A stretch of 64,000 nucleotides of DNA from Shewanella xiamenensis (GTDB lineage Bacteria > Pseudomonadota > Gammaproteobacteria > Enterobacterales > Shewanellaceae): contig NZ_BMOP01000013.1 of the NCBI RefSeq assembly GCF_014647135.1, positions 62,001 through 126,000 of the forward strand, in the 5' to 3' direction. A program made the position numbers and the translations under genes. Positions 54,093 to 62,468 of the stretch are shown one piece after another; within the stretch, counting starts at the first letter, position 1; the number at the start of each line of letters is the position of its first letter. The notes beneath the pieces were generated by a model. It ran no database searches. It saw only the letters and a list, made by a program, of their open reading frames with translations, and was not told where the DNA came from.

Positions 54093-54827
54093 ATGATCAA
54101 AGTATCCCATCTTTCTAAGCGCATCGGCGAAGTGCAGGCCCTAAACGATTTGAGTTTTGTTGCCGAAAATGGCCAGATCACCGGCCTGCTCGGCCCCAAT
54201 GGCGCGGGTAAAACCACCTGTTTACGCACGATTTTCGGGCTGTTAAAGCCCGACACTGGCACGGCTGAAATCGAAGGTATTGATGTCGCCATCGACCCGA
54301 TTGGTGCTAAGCAGCAACTCGGTTTATTCCCCGATCCATTTGGCCTGTATGAGCGCCTCACGCCGCGGGAATATATCCGTTACTTCGCCGAACTCAGCGG
54401 TTTATCCGCCAGCGACGCCAAAGAGGCCACCAGCAAGGTTATCGCCAAACTACGCCTCGAAGATATTAGCGATCGCCGCTGTAAAGGCTTCTCCCAAGGG
54501 CAACGAATGAAAACCGCCCTCGCCCAAGCCATAGTCCACAGTCCGAGCAATATTATCCTCGACGAACCGACCCGTGGGCTAGATGTAATGAGCACTCGCT
54601 TGCTGCGCGATATTCTTATCGACCTTAAAAACCAAGGGCATTGCGTGCTGTTTTCCAGCCATGTGATGCAGGAAGTCGCGGCGCTGTGCGACCAAGTGAT
54701 CGTGATGGCGCAGGGCCGAGTGGTGGCCATCGGCAGCCCAGAACAGCTTTGCGCACAAACGGGTAAGGCCTCACTCGAAGATGCCTTTATCCAGCTGATC
54801 GGCACCGATGAGGGTATTGCCGCATGA
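54093..54827 (+). CDS. NatA-like ABC transporter ATPase
   Basis: The 244-residue ATPase has Walker A GLLGPNGAGKTTCLR (about 31-45), signature FSQGQRMKTALAQ and Walker B NIILDEPTRGLD. It is closest in style to the NatA type that pairs with a NatB permease for sodium or peptide export. Its start codon lies within the AAGGAGTAAGTC context that ends the hydrolase gene, so translation is coupled. The permease follows after 91 bases. Confidence 0.9.
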   Translation: MIKVSHLSKRIGEVQALNDLSFVAENGQITGLLGPNGAGKTTCLRTIFGLLKPDTGTAEIEGIDVAIDPIGAKQQLGLFPDPFGLYERLTPREYIRYFAELSGLSASDAKEATSKVIAKLRLEDISDRRCKGFSQGQRMKTALAQAIVHSPSNIILDEPTRGLDVMSTRLLRDILIDLKNQGHCVLFSSHVMQEVAALCDQVIVMAQGRVVAIGSPEQLCAQTGKASLEDAFIQLIGTDEGIAA

Positions 54828-54918
54828 TGACTCACAGCTACATCAACGCTTATACAAATTGCGATAACACCTGCTTCGACCTAATGGCGAACAGATAAAC
54901 TTGGGATAAGGAATAATC

Positions 54919-56058
54919 ATGAACAAAATCATCGCAATGGTTCGCAAGGAACTGATAGACGCCGCCCGCGATAAACGCTCTGTGATGGCGGGACTCTACT
55001 ACGCCATCGGTACGCCGCTGATCATGTGCGGCCTATTTATGGTGCTTATCGGCCAGCTGACCAGCCCGGACGATCTTAAAATCAGCATCACTAATCCCGA
55101 CAAAGCGCCGGATTTAGTGCGATTTTTGTCTAACAAGGGCATTACCCAAGGCGAAGCTGGCGCGAAGGATTTGAAAGCCATCGAGCTGATTATCAGCCCC
55201 GACTATGCCAAGCAGATGAACCAAGGCAAAGGCGCAGAAATCACTATCGTTGCCGATAACTCAGAGGAAAAACTGCAAAACTCGATTCGCCGCTTAGAGA
55301 AACAGTTGCAGGCCTACAGCGCCGAAATGGGCAGCCTGCGCTTAATCGCCCGCGGTATCGACCCTCGCGTGGTGCAGCCCCTGAAAGTGAATGTGCACGA
55401 CCAAGCCACCACCGACTCTAAGGGCGGGATGATCTTAGGCATCGCCATTTTCACTATGATTTACTCAGTGTTTATCTCGGGGATGAACTTGGCCATCGAC
55501 ACCAGCGCCGGTGAGCGTGAACGTAACTCTTTGGCATTGTTACTCAGCCATCCGCTAACCACGCGCCAATTAGTGCTCTCTAAAATCATTGCTGTCGGCC
55601 TGTTTGCCCTGCTCGGCTTAGTGTTGATTTTACTGGTGTCTAAAGTCGCCTATACCTTCGTGCCTTGGCAGGAGCTCGGCTTTAGCGTCAGCATTACCAG
55701 CGAATTTATGGCGCTGATGCTGCTAGTCGGTATCCCAGTAGCCCTGATGGCTGCCTGTTTGCAATTGTTTGTGTCCTTTATGGCCAAAACCTTTAAGGAA
55801 GCCCAGTCCTATCTAACCATGGTGTTGTTTGTGCCCTTGGCACTGTCGATGGCCGCCAGCTACAACATCGCGCCAGACGTCCTGCAGTGGTTGCCCGTTT
55901 CGGGTCAACAACAGGCACTGATGGACTTTATTAAAGGTAAAGATATGAACATGCTGCAATTGCTGGTATCGACCTTGGGCACACTCGCCATTGCGGTAAT
56001 ACTGGCATTCGGCATGGAAAAATCGTTAAAGAGCGAAAAAGTGATCTTCGGTTTGTAA
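54919..56058 (+). CDS. NatB-like ABC transporter permease
   Basis: The 379-residue permease has an N-terminal helix (about 22-45), a large extracytoplasmic domain (about 50-170) and a C-terminal set of helices (about 175-370). The segment DTSAGERERNSLALLLSHPLTTRQLVLSKI (about 194-223) is typical of NatB/ABC-2 permeases. It likely exports sodium, a lipid or a peptide with the NatA-like ATPase. AAGGA lies upstream. A short PspB-like gene follows. Confidence 0.88.
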   Translation: MNKIIAMVRKELIDAARDKRSVMAGLYYAIGTPLIMCGLFMVLIGQLTSPDDLKISITNPDKAPDLVRFLSNKGITQGEAGAKDLKAIELIISPDYAKQMNQGKGAEITIVADNSEEKLQNSIRRLEKQLQAYSAEMGSLRLIARGIDPRVVQPLKVNVHDQATTDSKGGMILGIAIFTMIYSVFISGMNLAIDTSAGERERNSLALLLSHPLTTRQLVLSKIIAVGLFALLGLVLILLVSKVAYTFVPWQELGFSVSITSEFMALMLLVGIPVALMAACLQLFVSFMAKTFKEAQSYLTMVLFVPLALSMAASYNIAPDVLQWLPVSGQQQALMDFIKGKDMNMLQLLVSTLGTLAIAVILAFGMEKSLKSEKVIFGL

Positions 56059-56114
56059 CACTATCAACCCACAGAGGGCGCGCCGCGCCCTAACATTGAA
56101 TTAAGGAGCCAATC

Positions 56115-56375
56115 ATGGAAAAAGAATTTATTATCATGGTCATTATGGTGACCTTTATTATCGGTGTAAGCGCCACGGAGATGTTTAAGCATTACCTAAA
56201 AATGCGCCAACTGGGTGGCGGAAACGATCGACAGCTTGAGGATAAACTCACCCAGCTGAGTCTACAAAATCAGGTACTGATTGAACGAGTACAAGTGCTG
56301 GAGCGCATAGTGACAGACGCAGAGGACAACGCCGCTAAAACCACACTGGCACAGCAAATTGAGGCATTAAAATAG
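56115..56375 (+). CDS. Small PspB-like membrane-anchored coiled-coil protein
   Basis: The 86-residue protein has one N-terminal helix (FIIMVIMVTFIIGVSATEMF, about 5-24) and a C-terminal coiled coil (LEDKLTQLSLQNQVLIERVQVLERIVTDAEDNA, about 41-73). RVQVLERIV recalls the LxxRIxVLExIL pattern of PspB, but no PspA or PspC gene is near. It is the last gene of the hydrolase-ABC operon. AAGGAG precedes the ATG. Confidence 0.65.
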   Translation: MEKEFIIMVIMVTFIIGVSATEMFKHYLKMRQLGGGNDRQLEDKLTQLSLQNQVLIERVQVLERIVTDAEDNAAKTTLAQQIEALK

Positions 56376-56497
56376 TCGTTAATGCACCGCAGTTAAACTC
56401 GTATTACAGAGTATTAAAGCTGTGTCTATAGGCGCTAAGTCAAGCTGCGTAGTTGCGACTTAGCGCGACCACAACAGCCCACAACAAATGCTAATAA

Positions 56498-56524
56498 AAA
56501 ACCCAAGCTAGGCTTGGGTTTATG
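56498..56524. terminator. Terminator between the PspB-like gene and mogA
   Basis: AACCCAAGC (56500-56508) pairs with GCTTGGGTT (56512-56520) across a 3-base loop, with an A-run before it and T-rich sequence after it. Confidence 0.8.
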
Positions 56525-56544
56525 TCATCTTGCTGTGCGGCGCG

Positions 56545-57078
56545 TTATTTTGCCTTAGGTCTAAAAGGCTTTATTACGGCCTCGTTACACTCGAGGTACG
56601 GCCCTTCCATCAGGTCAATACAGTAAGGAATCGCTGGGAATACCGCATCTAAACATTCGCGGATTGATTTAGGCTTGCCCGGCAGGTTCACAATTAATGA
56701 ATCACCGCGTAAGCCCGCGGTTTGGCGCGAGAGAATCGCCGTCGGCACAAACTTTAATGACTCAGCGCGCATCAACTCGCCAAAGCCCGGCATCATACGA
56801 TCGCACACGGCCTCGGTCGCCTCGGGCGTCACATCGCGTTTTGCTGGGCCAGTACCGCCCGTGGTCACAATTAAGCAGCAATCCAGCTCATCGGCCATCT
56901 TGATCAGGGTCGCTTCAATCACATCCTGCTCGTCGGGGATCACTTGATAAATCGGCTCCCACTCGCTGGTGAGGTAATCATTGAGGGTGTCGATAATCGC
57001 CTTGCCCGAGATATCCTCATAAATCCCCGCGCTGGCACGATCGCTCACCGTTACAATCCCGATTTTTGCTTTGCTCAT
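56545..57078 (-). CDS. mogA: Molybdopterin adenylyltransferase
   Basis: MogA adenylates molybdopterin before MoeA inserts molybdenum. The protein of about 177 residues has GIVTVSDRASAGIYED near the N-terminus, the nucleotide motif VTTGGTGPAKRDVTPEA (about 71-87) and SLIVNLPGKPKSIRECLDAVFPAIPYCIDL near the end. I use the ATG at 57078 with GGGGA upstream; a frame from 57111 is unsupported. moeA and moeB are 50 kb away in this window, so the pathway is split. Confidence 0.95.
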   Translation of the reverse strand: MSKAKIGIVTVSDRASAGIYEDISGKAIIDTLNDYLTSEWEPIYQVIPDEQDVIEATLIKMADELDCCLIVTTGGTGPAKRDVTPEATEAVCDRMMPGFGELMRAESLKFVPTAILSRQTAGLRGDSLIVNLPGKPKSIRECLDAVFPAIPYCIDLMEGPYLECNEAVIKPFRPKAK

Positions 57079-57284
57079 AGGAAATCCCCAATCATGTTGA
57101 AATAAAACCATATCGACCGAAAGCAGAGGAGAAACCTATGCTCCTTCGACTATAAGCCGCAGCTAAAATAGCATAAATGCTCGGCCAATGGGGCAAGTAA
57201 AACGTGATGAAGTTCGCGCAATATGCTCGAAAAAAGCTAAGACAAGCCATAGCTCACCTTAGCTTAATAGTTTGGAGTGAAGGG

Positions 57285-58244
57285 TTAGCTCACCTGCGAC
57301 AATGTGGGTAAAGCAGGGAAAGCGCCCTTCTGACAACAGGTTACGGCGCCGCAACGCACCGCAAACTCAACCGCCTTGCGCAACTGTGCCTGACATGCAA
57401 GTCGATGTTTTAAGGTTAAATGCTCGAGATCAAACTCCAACTCAGAACCCAGTGCAAACAAAAATCCCGCCATAAAGCTGTCGCCCGCCGCCGTGGTATC
57501 AACGGCTTTAATTTGGGGGACTGGCACGCTAAATCGCTCATCTACTGTTATGCATTGCACTGGATTGGCGCCGTCAGTAATCAAAATCACTTCAACACCT
57601 TGCGCCAAACAAAACTGCAAATAATCTTCGAAACTCTTATTCCGCGTTAAGGCTAAATAGTCGGCTTCTTCACGGCTCATTTTCAGCACTTGTGTGTAAC
57701 GAAAACACTGCTCTACTCGCTCTGCAAGCAATGCGGTATCGGGCCAGAGTGATAAGCGCAAGTTAACATCAAAACTCACTATCTTATTGAATGAATTAGC
57801 GCAACGGGCACCATAGATGCTCGCGTTAAAAATGCTCGCTTCGGTAAAGGTGTTGGAACAGAGATGAAAAACATCCATCTGTGGCCATGGAATGACATCG
57901 AAATGGCGCTGACTATAGCAAAGATCGGCAGTCCCTTGGCGGTTAAACTCGAAGGTTCGTTCACCATTCTCATCCAAATTTACCACCACTGTCGCTGTAG
58001 GCACACCTGGCACTTCGGCCAAATAATCTGTAGCAACGCCTTCGTTTTCGAGGGCTTGTTTTAACATTGCCCCATAATCATCGCTGCTAATGCCGCCAGC
58101 AAAATAACTCTTACCGCCCAGTTTGGCATAACCTACAGCCACGTTTGCAGGCGCGCCGCCCGCAATGGCTTGATGGGATTTGTCGCTAGCCTCTGTGGGT
58201 AATAAATCCACTAACACCTCACCGAAACTGAGTAATACCGTCAT
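57285..58244 (-). CDS. scrK: Fructokinase of the sucrose regulon
   Basis: This 319-residue PfkB-family sugar kinase phosphorylates fructose released from sucrose. It has the N-terminal GGAPANVAVGYAKLGG (about 29-44) and the ATP and catalytic-base motif DTTAAGDSFMAGFL (about 247-260), with the Asp of the (G/A)AGD tetrad as the base. It follows the TonB-dependent receptor on the minus strand, with a terminator-like hairpin between them. Context with a sucrose phosphorylase fixes the substrate better than sequence alone. The ribosome site is AAAGGGA. Confidence 0.92.
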   Translation of the reverse strand: MTVLLSFGEVLVDLLPTEASDKSHQAIAGGAPANVAVGYAKLGGKSYFAGGISSDDYGAMLKQALENEGVATDYLAEVPGVPTATVVVNLDENGERTFEFNRQGTADLCYSQRHFDVIPWPQMDVFHLCSNTFTEASIFNASIYGARCANSFNKIVSFDVNLRLSLWPDTALLAERVEQCFRYTQVLKMSREEADYLALTRNKSFEDYLQFCLAQGVEVILITDGANPVQCITVDERFSVPVPQIKAVDTTAAGDSFMAGFLFALGSELEFDLEHLTLKHRLACQAQLRKAVEFAVRCGAVTCCQKGAFPALPTLSQVS

Positions 58245-58275
58245 ATGGATCCCTTTATATTTCTATTAGTTAAGC

Positions 58276-58300
58276 AAAAAGCCCATGCTGGATGGGCCTT
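58276..58300 (-). terminator. Terminator-like hairpin between the TonB receptor and scrK
   Basis: GCCCAT (58281-58286) pairs with ATGGGC (58292-58297) around 5 bases. On the minus strand a five-T run follows. It may reduce scrK transcription relative to the receptor. Confidence 0.7.
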
Positions 58301-58336
58301 TTAAATTGTCGGTTTTAAACCTTAAACCCGCCGGAA

Positions 58337-60733
58337 TTAAAACTCGTATTTCAAGGTTGCACTCGTGGTTCTGCCATTAATGGTGCGAGCGCGGATAATA
58401 TTGTTATCAGGAATCGAACCTTCCTCAGCCTCTGTGATACCCGTGGCGTCAAACAGGTTGTTGACGTTTAAGGAGACACTTAAGGCCTGAGTTAAGTTGT
58501 AGGTTGCAAAGGCATTGACCTGATTGTAACCATCAAACTTGAGGTCATTATTATCCTGTGCATAGGAGTCAGTAGTGCCAATCAGGTTGATGCCCACTGA
58601 ACCTTGGTCAAAGTTATAACGTCCCATCAGCGAGTAGATAAAGTCGGCCTGTCTTCTTGGAGTATTCCCGACAACGTCGGGTGTTAAAGCGTCTTTAGCA
58701 ATCTCAGCATCGGTCCAAGTGACATTGCCCCTAAAATCGAAGTCACCGATAAAATAGGCCGATTCAATTTCAATTCCTTTAGCTTTGTACTTACGGTCGA
58801 AGAAACGCTGACTCGTCGCCTCAAAGTTTTGCTCCTCGGTCTCTGAATAGAAGGCGGTCGCGAACACCGATAAGTCATCGTAACGGTACTTAACGCCTAA
58901 CTCATATTGATCCACATTATCGACAGCATCTTCTTTTGCCACTGAACCATCGGCACGAACCTTACCAAACAATAGGCGATCCGCATTGGCGCGGCCACCA
59001 TGACTCAAGCGACCAAATGCAGCTAAATCACTGGAAAACTGATAGTTTGCACCGAGAGAATAGGAGGTGTAACTCCAGTCATAATTCACAGGTTGCGGAT
59101 TGGCATTATCGATAGAAGAGACACTTTGCTCAGGAATAGAGATAACGCCATCCAAGTTCATATCGACTTGCGATTGCACATTGCCAGCGTAGTAACCACT
59201 GGCATCGCCGCTGTCGTAACGCACACTGGCATCCAGCGATAAATCCCCAAAGCTTGACGCGACCGCAAGATAAGGCGCCTTAATGTTGTATTCGGTATCG
59301 TAATTACGTTGGCAACAATTACCCCAATAAGGCACACCATAGCCGTAAAGCCCAGCATCGGAATAGGCGGTACCATCGGCAGCCACAACATCAAGCAATG
59401 CGGCGTTATCCCCTTTGACTTCCATCAAATAGGAGTTCCACATCCAAGTCATATTGATATTTTGGGTGGCATTGTAATAACCCAAAGTAACGCTGGTATC
59501 GTCAAAGGTTTTCGTTAATTTTAAGTCGTTTACGATTGAACCAAAGTCATTCATCTTAACGTCGAAGGTATGGATCCGCATTGCGAGTCCATCCATAGGA
59601 TTGCCCGCATCAGGGCCATTGGCATAAATCAACTTGGCGCCAGTGCCCGCAATACTGGCCGCAATGTCGGCGCCATTAGCCACTTCGGCTGGGAATGGCG
59701 CCATAAAATTGCCGCTCACATCCGAGAAACGGAAGCGGTTTTCGACCTGCCAATCATTGCCTAAATCAAAGGAAGCTTCTAATCCCACTGAGTTAACCTC
59801 AGGATTCATCCCATCGCGCATATCACCGCGACGACGCTCACCATCGGCACCTAAACTCAGGGTTGAGAGAAAATAAGCTGACTGGATGGCATCGGATTTC
59901 GCATTAAAACCTGGAACAGAGCTACCGTCCGAATACATTGGCATGGGTAAGTAGCCAATACTTTTATCATCTAAATGTTTGAAATAAAGACGAACATAGC
60001 CACTATCGAACTCTTTGGTTATGTTAGCTTTTACCTGACCACCTTTGTTGGCGTCATAACCTGCTTGGCGAGGGCCTTCACCGGTACGCACAAAACCACC
60101 CACATGGAAACGCAGGCTGTCATTGATACTCGAGCCATATTCAAAGTCAGTACGGAAGGTATCGTAGTCCAAGCCAAAGGTGGTAGAGACGCTGCCAGCA
60201 TCCGAGCTCCCAGTTTTACTGATCACGTTAATAATGCCGCCGGGAGCGTTACTCGCCGCAGTGGATGCCGAACCACCACGAATAGATTCAATGGTTTGTA
60301 CTGTAGAGTCTAAACGTAAAAAGATATCCGCATTACCAAAGGCAATATCGCCAAACTGTAGAATTGGTAAACCATCTTCTTGAATTTGAAGAAACTTAGC
60401 ACCACCCGATGCCACAGGTAAGCCACGGACCGCAATGTTAGCATTACCTTCGCCGCCCGTTGATTCCACCTTCATACCCGGAATGATCCGGAACGCTTCG
60501 GCGGATGAACGTGGAGTACTAACCTCCAACTCCGCGAGTGATACGCTGCTAACTGACACGCTTGAGTCCATAACGCGGGTACCACGGGCCACGCCCGTAA
60601 CAGTAATGCGCTCAAGGCCTAACGCATCTTTCTTGGTTTCTTCCTGCGCGGGTGCATCGGCAGCCCAAAGCTGTGAACTCACCAAGACGGCGATTGTGCT
60701 TAACAAGAATTGTTGTGATGTGCGATTTATCAT
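58337..60733 (-). CDS. TonB-dependent receptor of the sucrose regulon
   Basis: The protein of about 798 residues is an outer-membrane receptor for active sugar uptake. It has a signal peptide (ending LWAAD), a TonB-box-like region (ERITVTGVA, about 41-49), a plug domain (IPGMKVESTGGEGNANIAVRGLP, then GGIINVISK) and a long barrel ending in TSATLKYEF, with the C-terminal Phe. I start it at 60733 (GGGGA spaced 7). Sucrose as ligand is inferred from the flanking fructokinase, MFS permease and sucrose phosphorylase, and from LacI-type operators upstream. Confidence 0.9.
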   Translation of the reverse strand: MINRTSQQFLLSTIAVLVSSQLWAADAPAQEETKKDALGLERITVTGVARGTRVMDSSVSVSSVSLAELEVSTPRSSAEAFRIIPGMKVESTGGEGNANIAVRGLPVASGGAKFLQIQEDGLPILQFGDIAFGNADIFLRLDSTVQTIESIRGGSASTAASNAPGGIINVISKTGSSDAGSVSTTFGLDYDTFRTDFEYGSSINDSLRFHVGGFVRTGEGPRQAGYDANKGGQVKANITKEFDSGYVRLYFKHLDDKSIGYLPMPMYSDGSSVPGFNAKSDAIQSAYFLSTLSLGADGERRRGDMRDGMNPEVNSVGLEASFDLGNDWQVENRFRFSDVSGNFMAPFPAEVANGADIAASIAGTGAKLIYANGPDAGNPMDGLAMRIHTFDVKMNDFGSIVNDLKLTKTFDDTSVTLGYYNATQNINMTWMWNSYLMEVKGDNAALLDVVAADGTAYSDAGLYGYGVPYWGNCCQRNYDTEYNIKAPYLAVASSFGDLSLDASVRYDSGDASGYYAGNVQSQVDMNLDGVISIPEQSVSSIDNANPQPVNYDWSYTSYSLGANYQFSSDLAAFGRLSHGGRANADRLLFGKVRADGSVAKEDAVDNVDQYELGVKYRYDDLSVFATAFYSETEEQNFEATSQRFFDRKYKAKGIEIESAYFIGDFDFRGNVTWTDAEIAKDALTPDVVGNTPRRQADFIYSLMGRYNFDQGSVGINLIGTTDSYAQDNNDLKFDGYNQVNAFATYNLTQALSVSLNVNNLFDATGITEAEEGSIPDNNIIRARTINGRTTSATLKYEF

Positions 60734-60799
60734 TTTTATGTCCCCACCCATATTTGAGAAGCCGCCCTCTCCCCACGGCGACTTCTACTGAAATTGTTG

Positions 60800-60811
60800 T
60801 TAATCGATTAG
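60800..60811. promoter_or_regulatory. LacI-type operator, second site upstream of the TonB receptor
   Basis: TTAATCGATTAG matches the palindrome TTAATCGATTAA at 11 of 12 positions. Its centre is 41 bases from the next site, nearly four turns of DNA, so two bound repressors would face the same side. Confidence 0.7.
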
Positions 60812-60840
60812 CCTGTTATTTCACTTTACTAAAAAACATC

Positions 60841-60852
60841 TTAATCGATTAA
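60841..60852. promoter_or_regulatory. LacI-type operator upstream of the TonB receptor
   Basis: TTAATCGATTAA is a perfect palindrome with the central CG expected for LacI-family repressors; the flanking CT/AG bases extend it to 14. It lies about 110 bases before the receptor start. Confidence 0.78.
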
Positions 60853-60952
60853 GTTAACAAGTTAGCAACTAAATAACAAAAAGCAAGTGCATTTTTTGTA
60901 CAAACCAACAAACTTAAAGTGGGAACAACAGACAATTAATTGATTCATTAGA

Positions 60953-60987
60953 GAAATGTGACATAAAAATTTTTTCTGTCACATTTC
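60953..60987. repeat. 11-bp inverted repeat after the MFS gene
   Basis: GAAATGTGACA (60953-60963) pairs with TGTCACATTTC (60977-60987) around a 13-base loop. The TGTGA/TCACA halves are too far apart for a Crp site, and there is no T-run, so this may be an mRNA 3'-end hairpin. Confidence 0.5.
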
Positions 60988-60990
60988 AAT

Positions 60991-62211
60991 TCAAGCGGTT
61001 TCACGGCTTAACAGCGGTTGGGAAGGATCTTTAATCAGATTAACCCCCGCTAGTAGACACAACAAAACGGCAAACCCAGTTGCGAGGTAAAAGCCATACT
61101 TCACATGGCCGAAAATATCCCCAACTAACCCCATACAAAGGGGAGCCAGCGCCGCAGAAACCGCGGTAAAAAACAGGATAACCCCAGCCACAGAACCGTG
61201 CTGCGCCACGGGGAAACAACTGATCCCCTTGGAGTTTAAGGTGGGATATATCATTGACATAAACAGCCCAGAGAGGGGCAAGAGAATAACGGCGGCCTCA
61301 ACACCATAGAGCATAGAACCGAGATAGCAAAGGCTGATCGCCAAGCTAAACCAGAACATAACCTGTTGCCACGAAAAGTAATTTAATATCCATCCGCCCA
61401 AAAACCGTCCACCCGCTCGCAGGGTAAAAAAGAGGGTTAAAGCATAGGCCGCCAGTGCAGTGTAATCCCCCTGATACTCTTGCAGCAGGCTAGGCATCCA
61501 TACATAAATCGCTACTTCGGTGGCCACATACAAACCAATCGCAAGGGAAAACCCTAATGCATAAGGGTTTTTCATCATACTGAAGGTGTTCGCCAGATTA
61601 ATTGTTTCCGTCGAGGATTGCTTAACCTGCGGATAATCGGCCCTAAACGCCAACCAACAAAGCAGCAGACAAAATACACCCGCCCCAAAATACAAATACT
61701 TCCATGACACACCACTGATAAGCAGATAGCTGACGATGGCTGGCCCCACCATCGCGCCAACCCCAAAGAATCCTTCGACCGTGTTCATGGTGCTGGAATG
61801 TTGTTTTGGTGACCGAGAGATATCACCGATCAGGGCTAAAGCCCCAGTTTTAAATACCCCAATTGCCAAGCCCACCAAGGCCAATAGCATCAGGAAATAA
61901 TAAAACGACTCCCCAAGCGCAAATAAAAAACAGGCAATAGCGAACAACAACAACCCTAATAAAATGGTTAGTTTACGCCCTATTTTATCCGCCAAAAAAC
62001 CCAGAAACAGGCCACTTATTGCGATAAAAATCATCGGCATATAATGGAAGGCACTCGCCTGAGACAAAGAGAGGCCAAATTCAGATATCAGCTGCGGGAT
62101 AATCACACCCACGGCATCGGAGGTCATAGCAAACATAAAAAACATTAAATACGTCAGCACTCTAATACGAGTGTGATGGCGATTTTCTACAGAATTTGAA
62201 TCACTTACCAT
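60991..62211 (-). CDS. MFS sugar permease, putative sucrose transporter
   Basis: The 406-residue protein has 12 predicted transmembrane helices and MFS motif A (FLGFLADKIGRKLTILLG, about 54-71). It belongs to the broad sugar/drug-H+ symporter group and not to the LacY-like permeases. It is divergent from sucrose phosphorylase and shares a LacI-type operator with it, so sucrose/proton symport is the likely role. The TonB receptor lies downstream on the same strand. AAGGTG precedes the ATG. Confidence 0.82.
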   Translation of the reverse strand: MVSDSNSVENRHHTRIRVLTYLMFFMFAMTSDAVGVIIPQLISEFGLSLSQASAFHYMPMIFIAISGLFLGFLADKIGRKLTILLGLLLFAIACFLFALGESFYYFLMLLALVGLAIGVFKTGALALIGDISRSPKQHSSTMNTVEGFFGVGAMVGPAIVSYLLISGVSWKYLYFGAGVFCLLLCWLAFRADYPQVKQSSTETINLANTFSMMKNPYALGFSLAIGLYVATEVAIYVWMPSLLQEYQGDYTALAAYALTLFFTLRAGGRFLGGWILNYFSWQQVMFWFSLAISLCYLGSMLYGVEAAVILLPLSGLFMSMIYPTLNSKGISCFPVAQHGSVAGVILFFTAVSAALAPLCMGLVGDIFGHVKYGFYLATGFAVLLCLLAGVNLIKDPSQPLLSRETA

Positions 62212-62380
62212 ACTGTTTCACCTTATTGTTATCGCGCCTAACTCCCTCTGAAGCTAGCTAAGCTCCAAACAGCTTTAGGCATTATTTATGTACAGCAGTG
62301 AGCTAATCCCCCCAAAACCTAAGACTAACTCAAAAATCAAACAAACCACTTGAATAATGTTTCACATTGGTTAAATATAC

Positions 62381-62398
62381 AACTTAATCGATTAAGTT
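62381..62398. promoter_or_regulatory. LacI-type operator between the MFS and sucrose phosphorylase genes
   Basis: AACTTAATCGATTAAGTT is an 18-bp perfect palindrome with a central CG, in the same core as the sites near 60.8 kb. It lies between divergent genes and can control both. The cognate repressor (an ScrR-type LacI protein) is not in the window. Confidence 0.85.
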
Positions 62399-62468
62399 TG
62401 TTTGCGCAATTTATAAATAAACGCGGTCAAACTTTACTCTGGGAAGGCAACTCAAACGTGGGCAAAGT

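Noticed and set aside
60953..60987. Crp site (TGTGA/TCACA) near the MFS gene end
   Set aside because: The half-sites are about 19 bases apart instead of 6 and form a hairpin after a stop codon.
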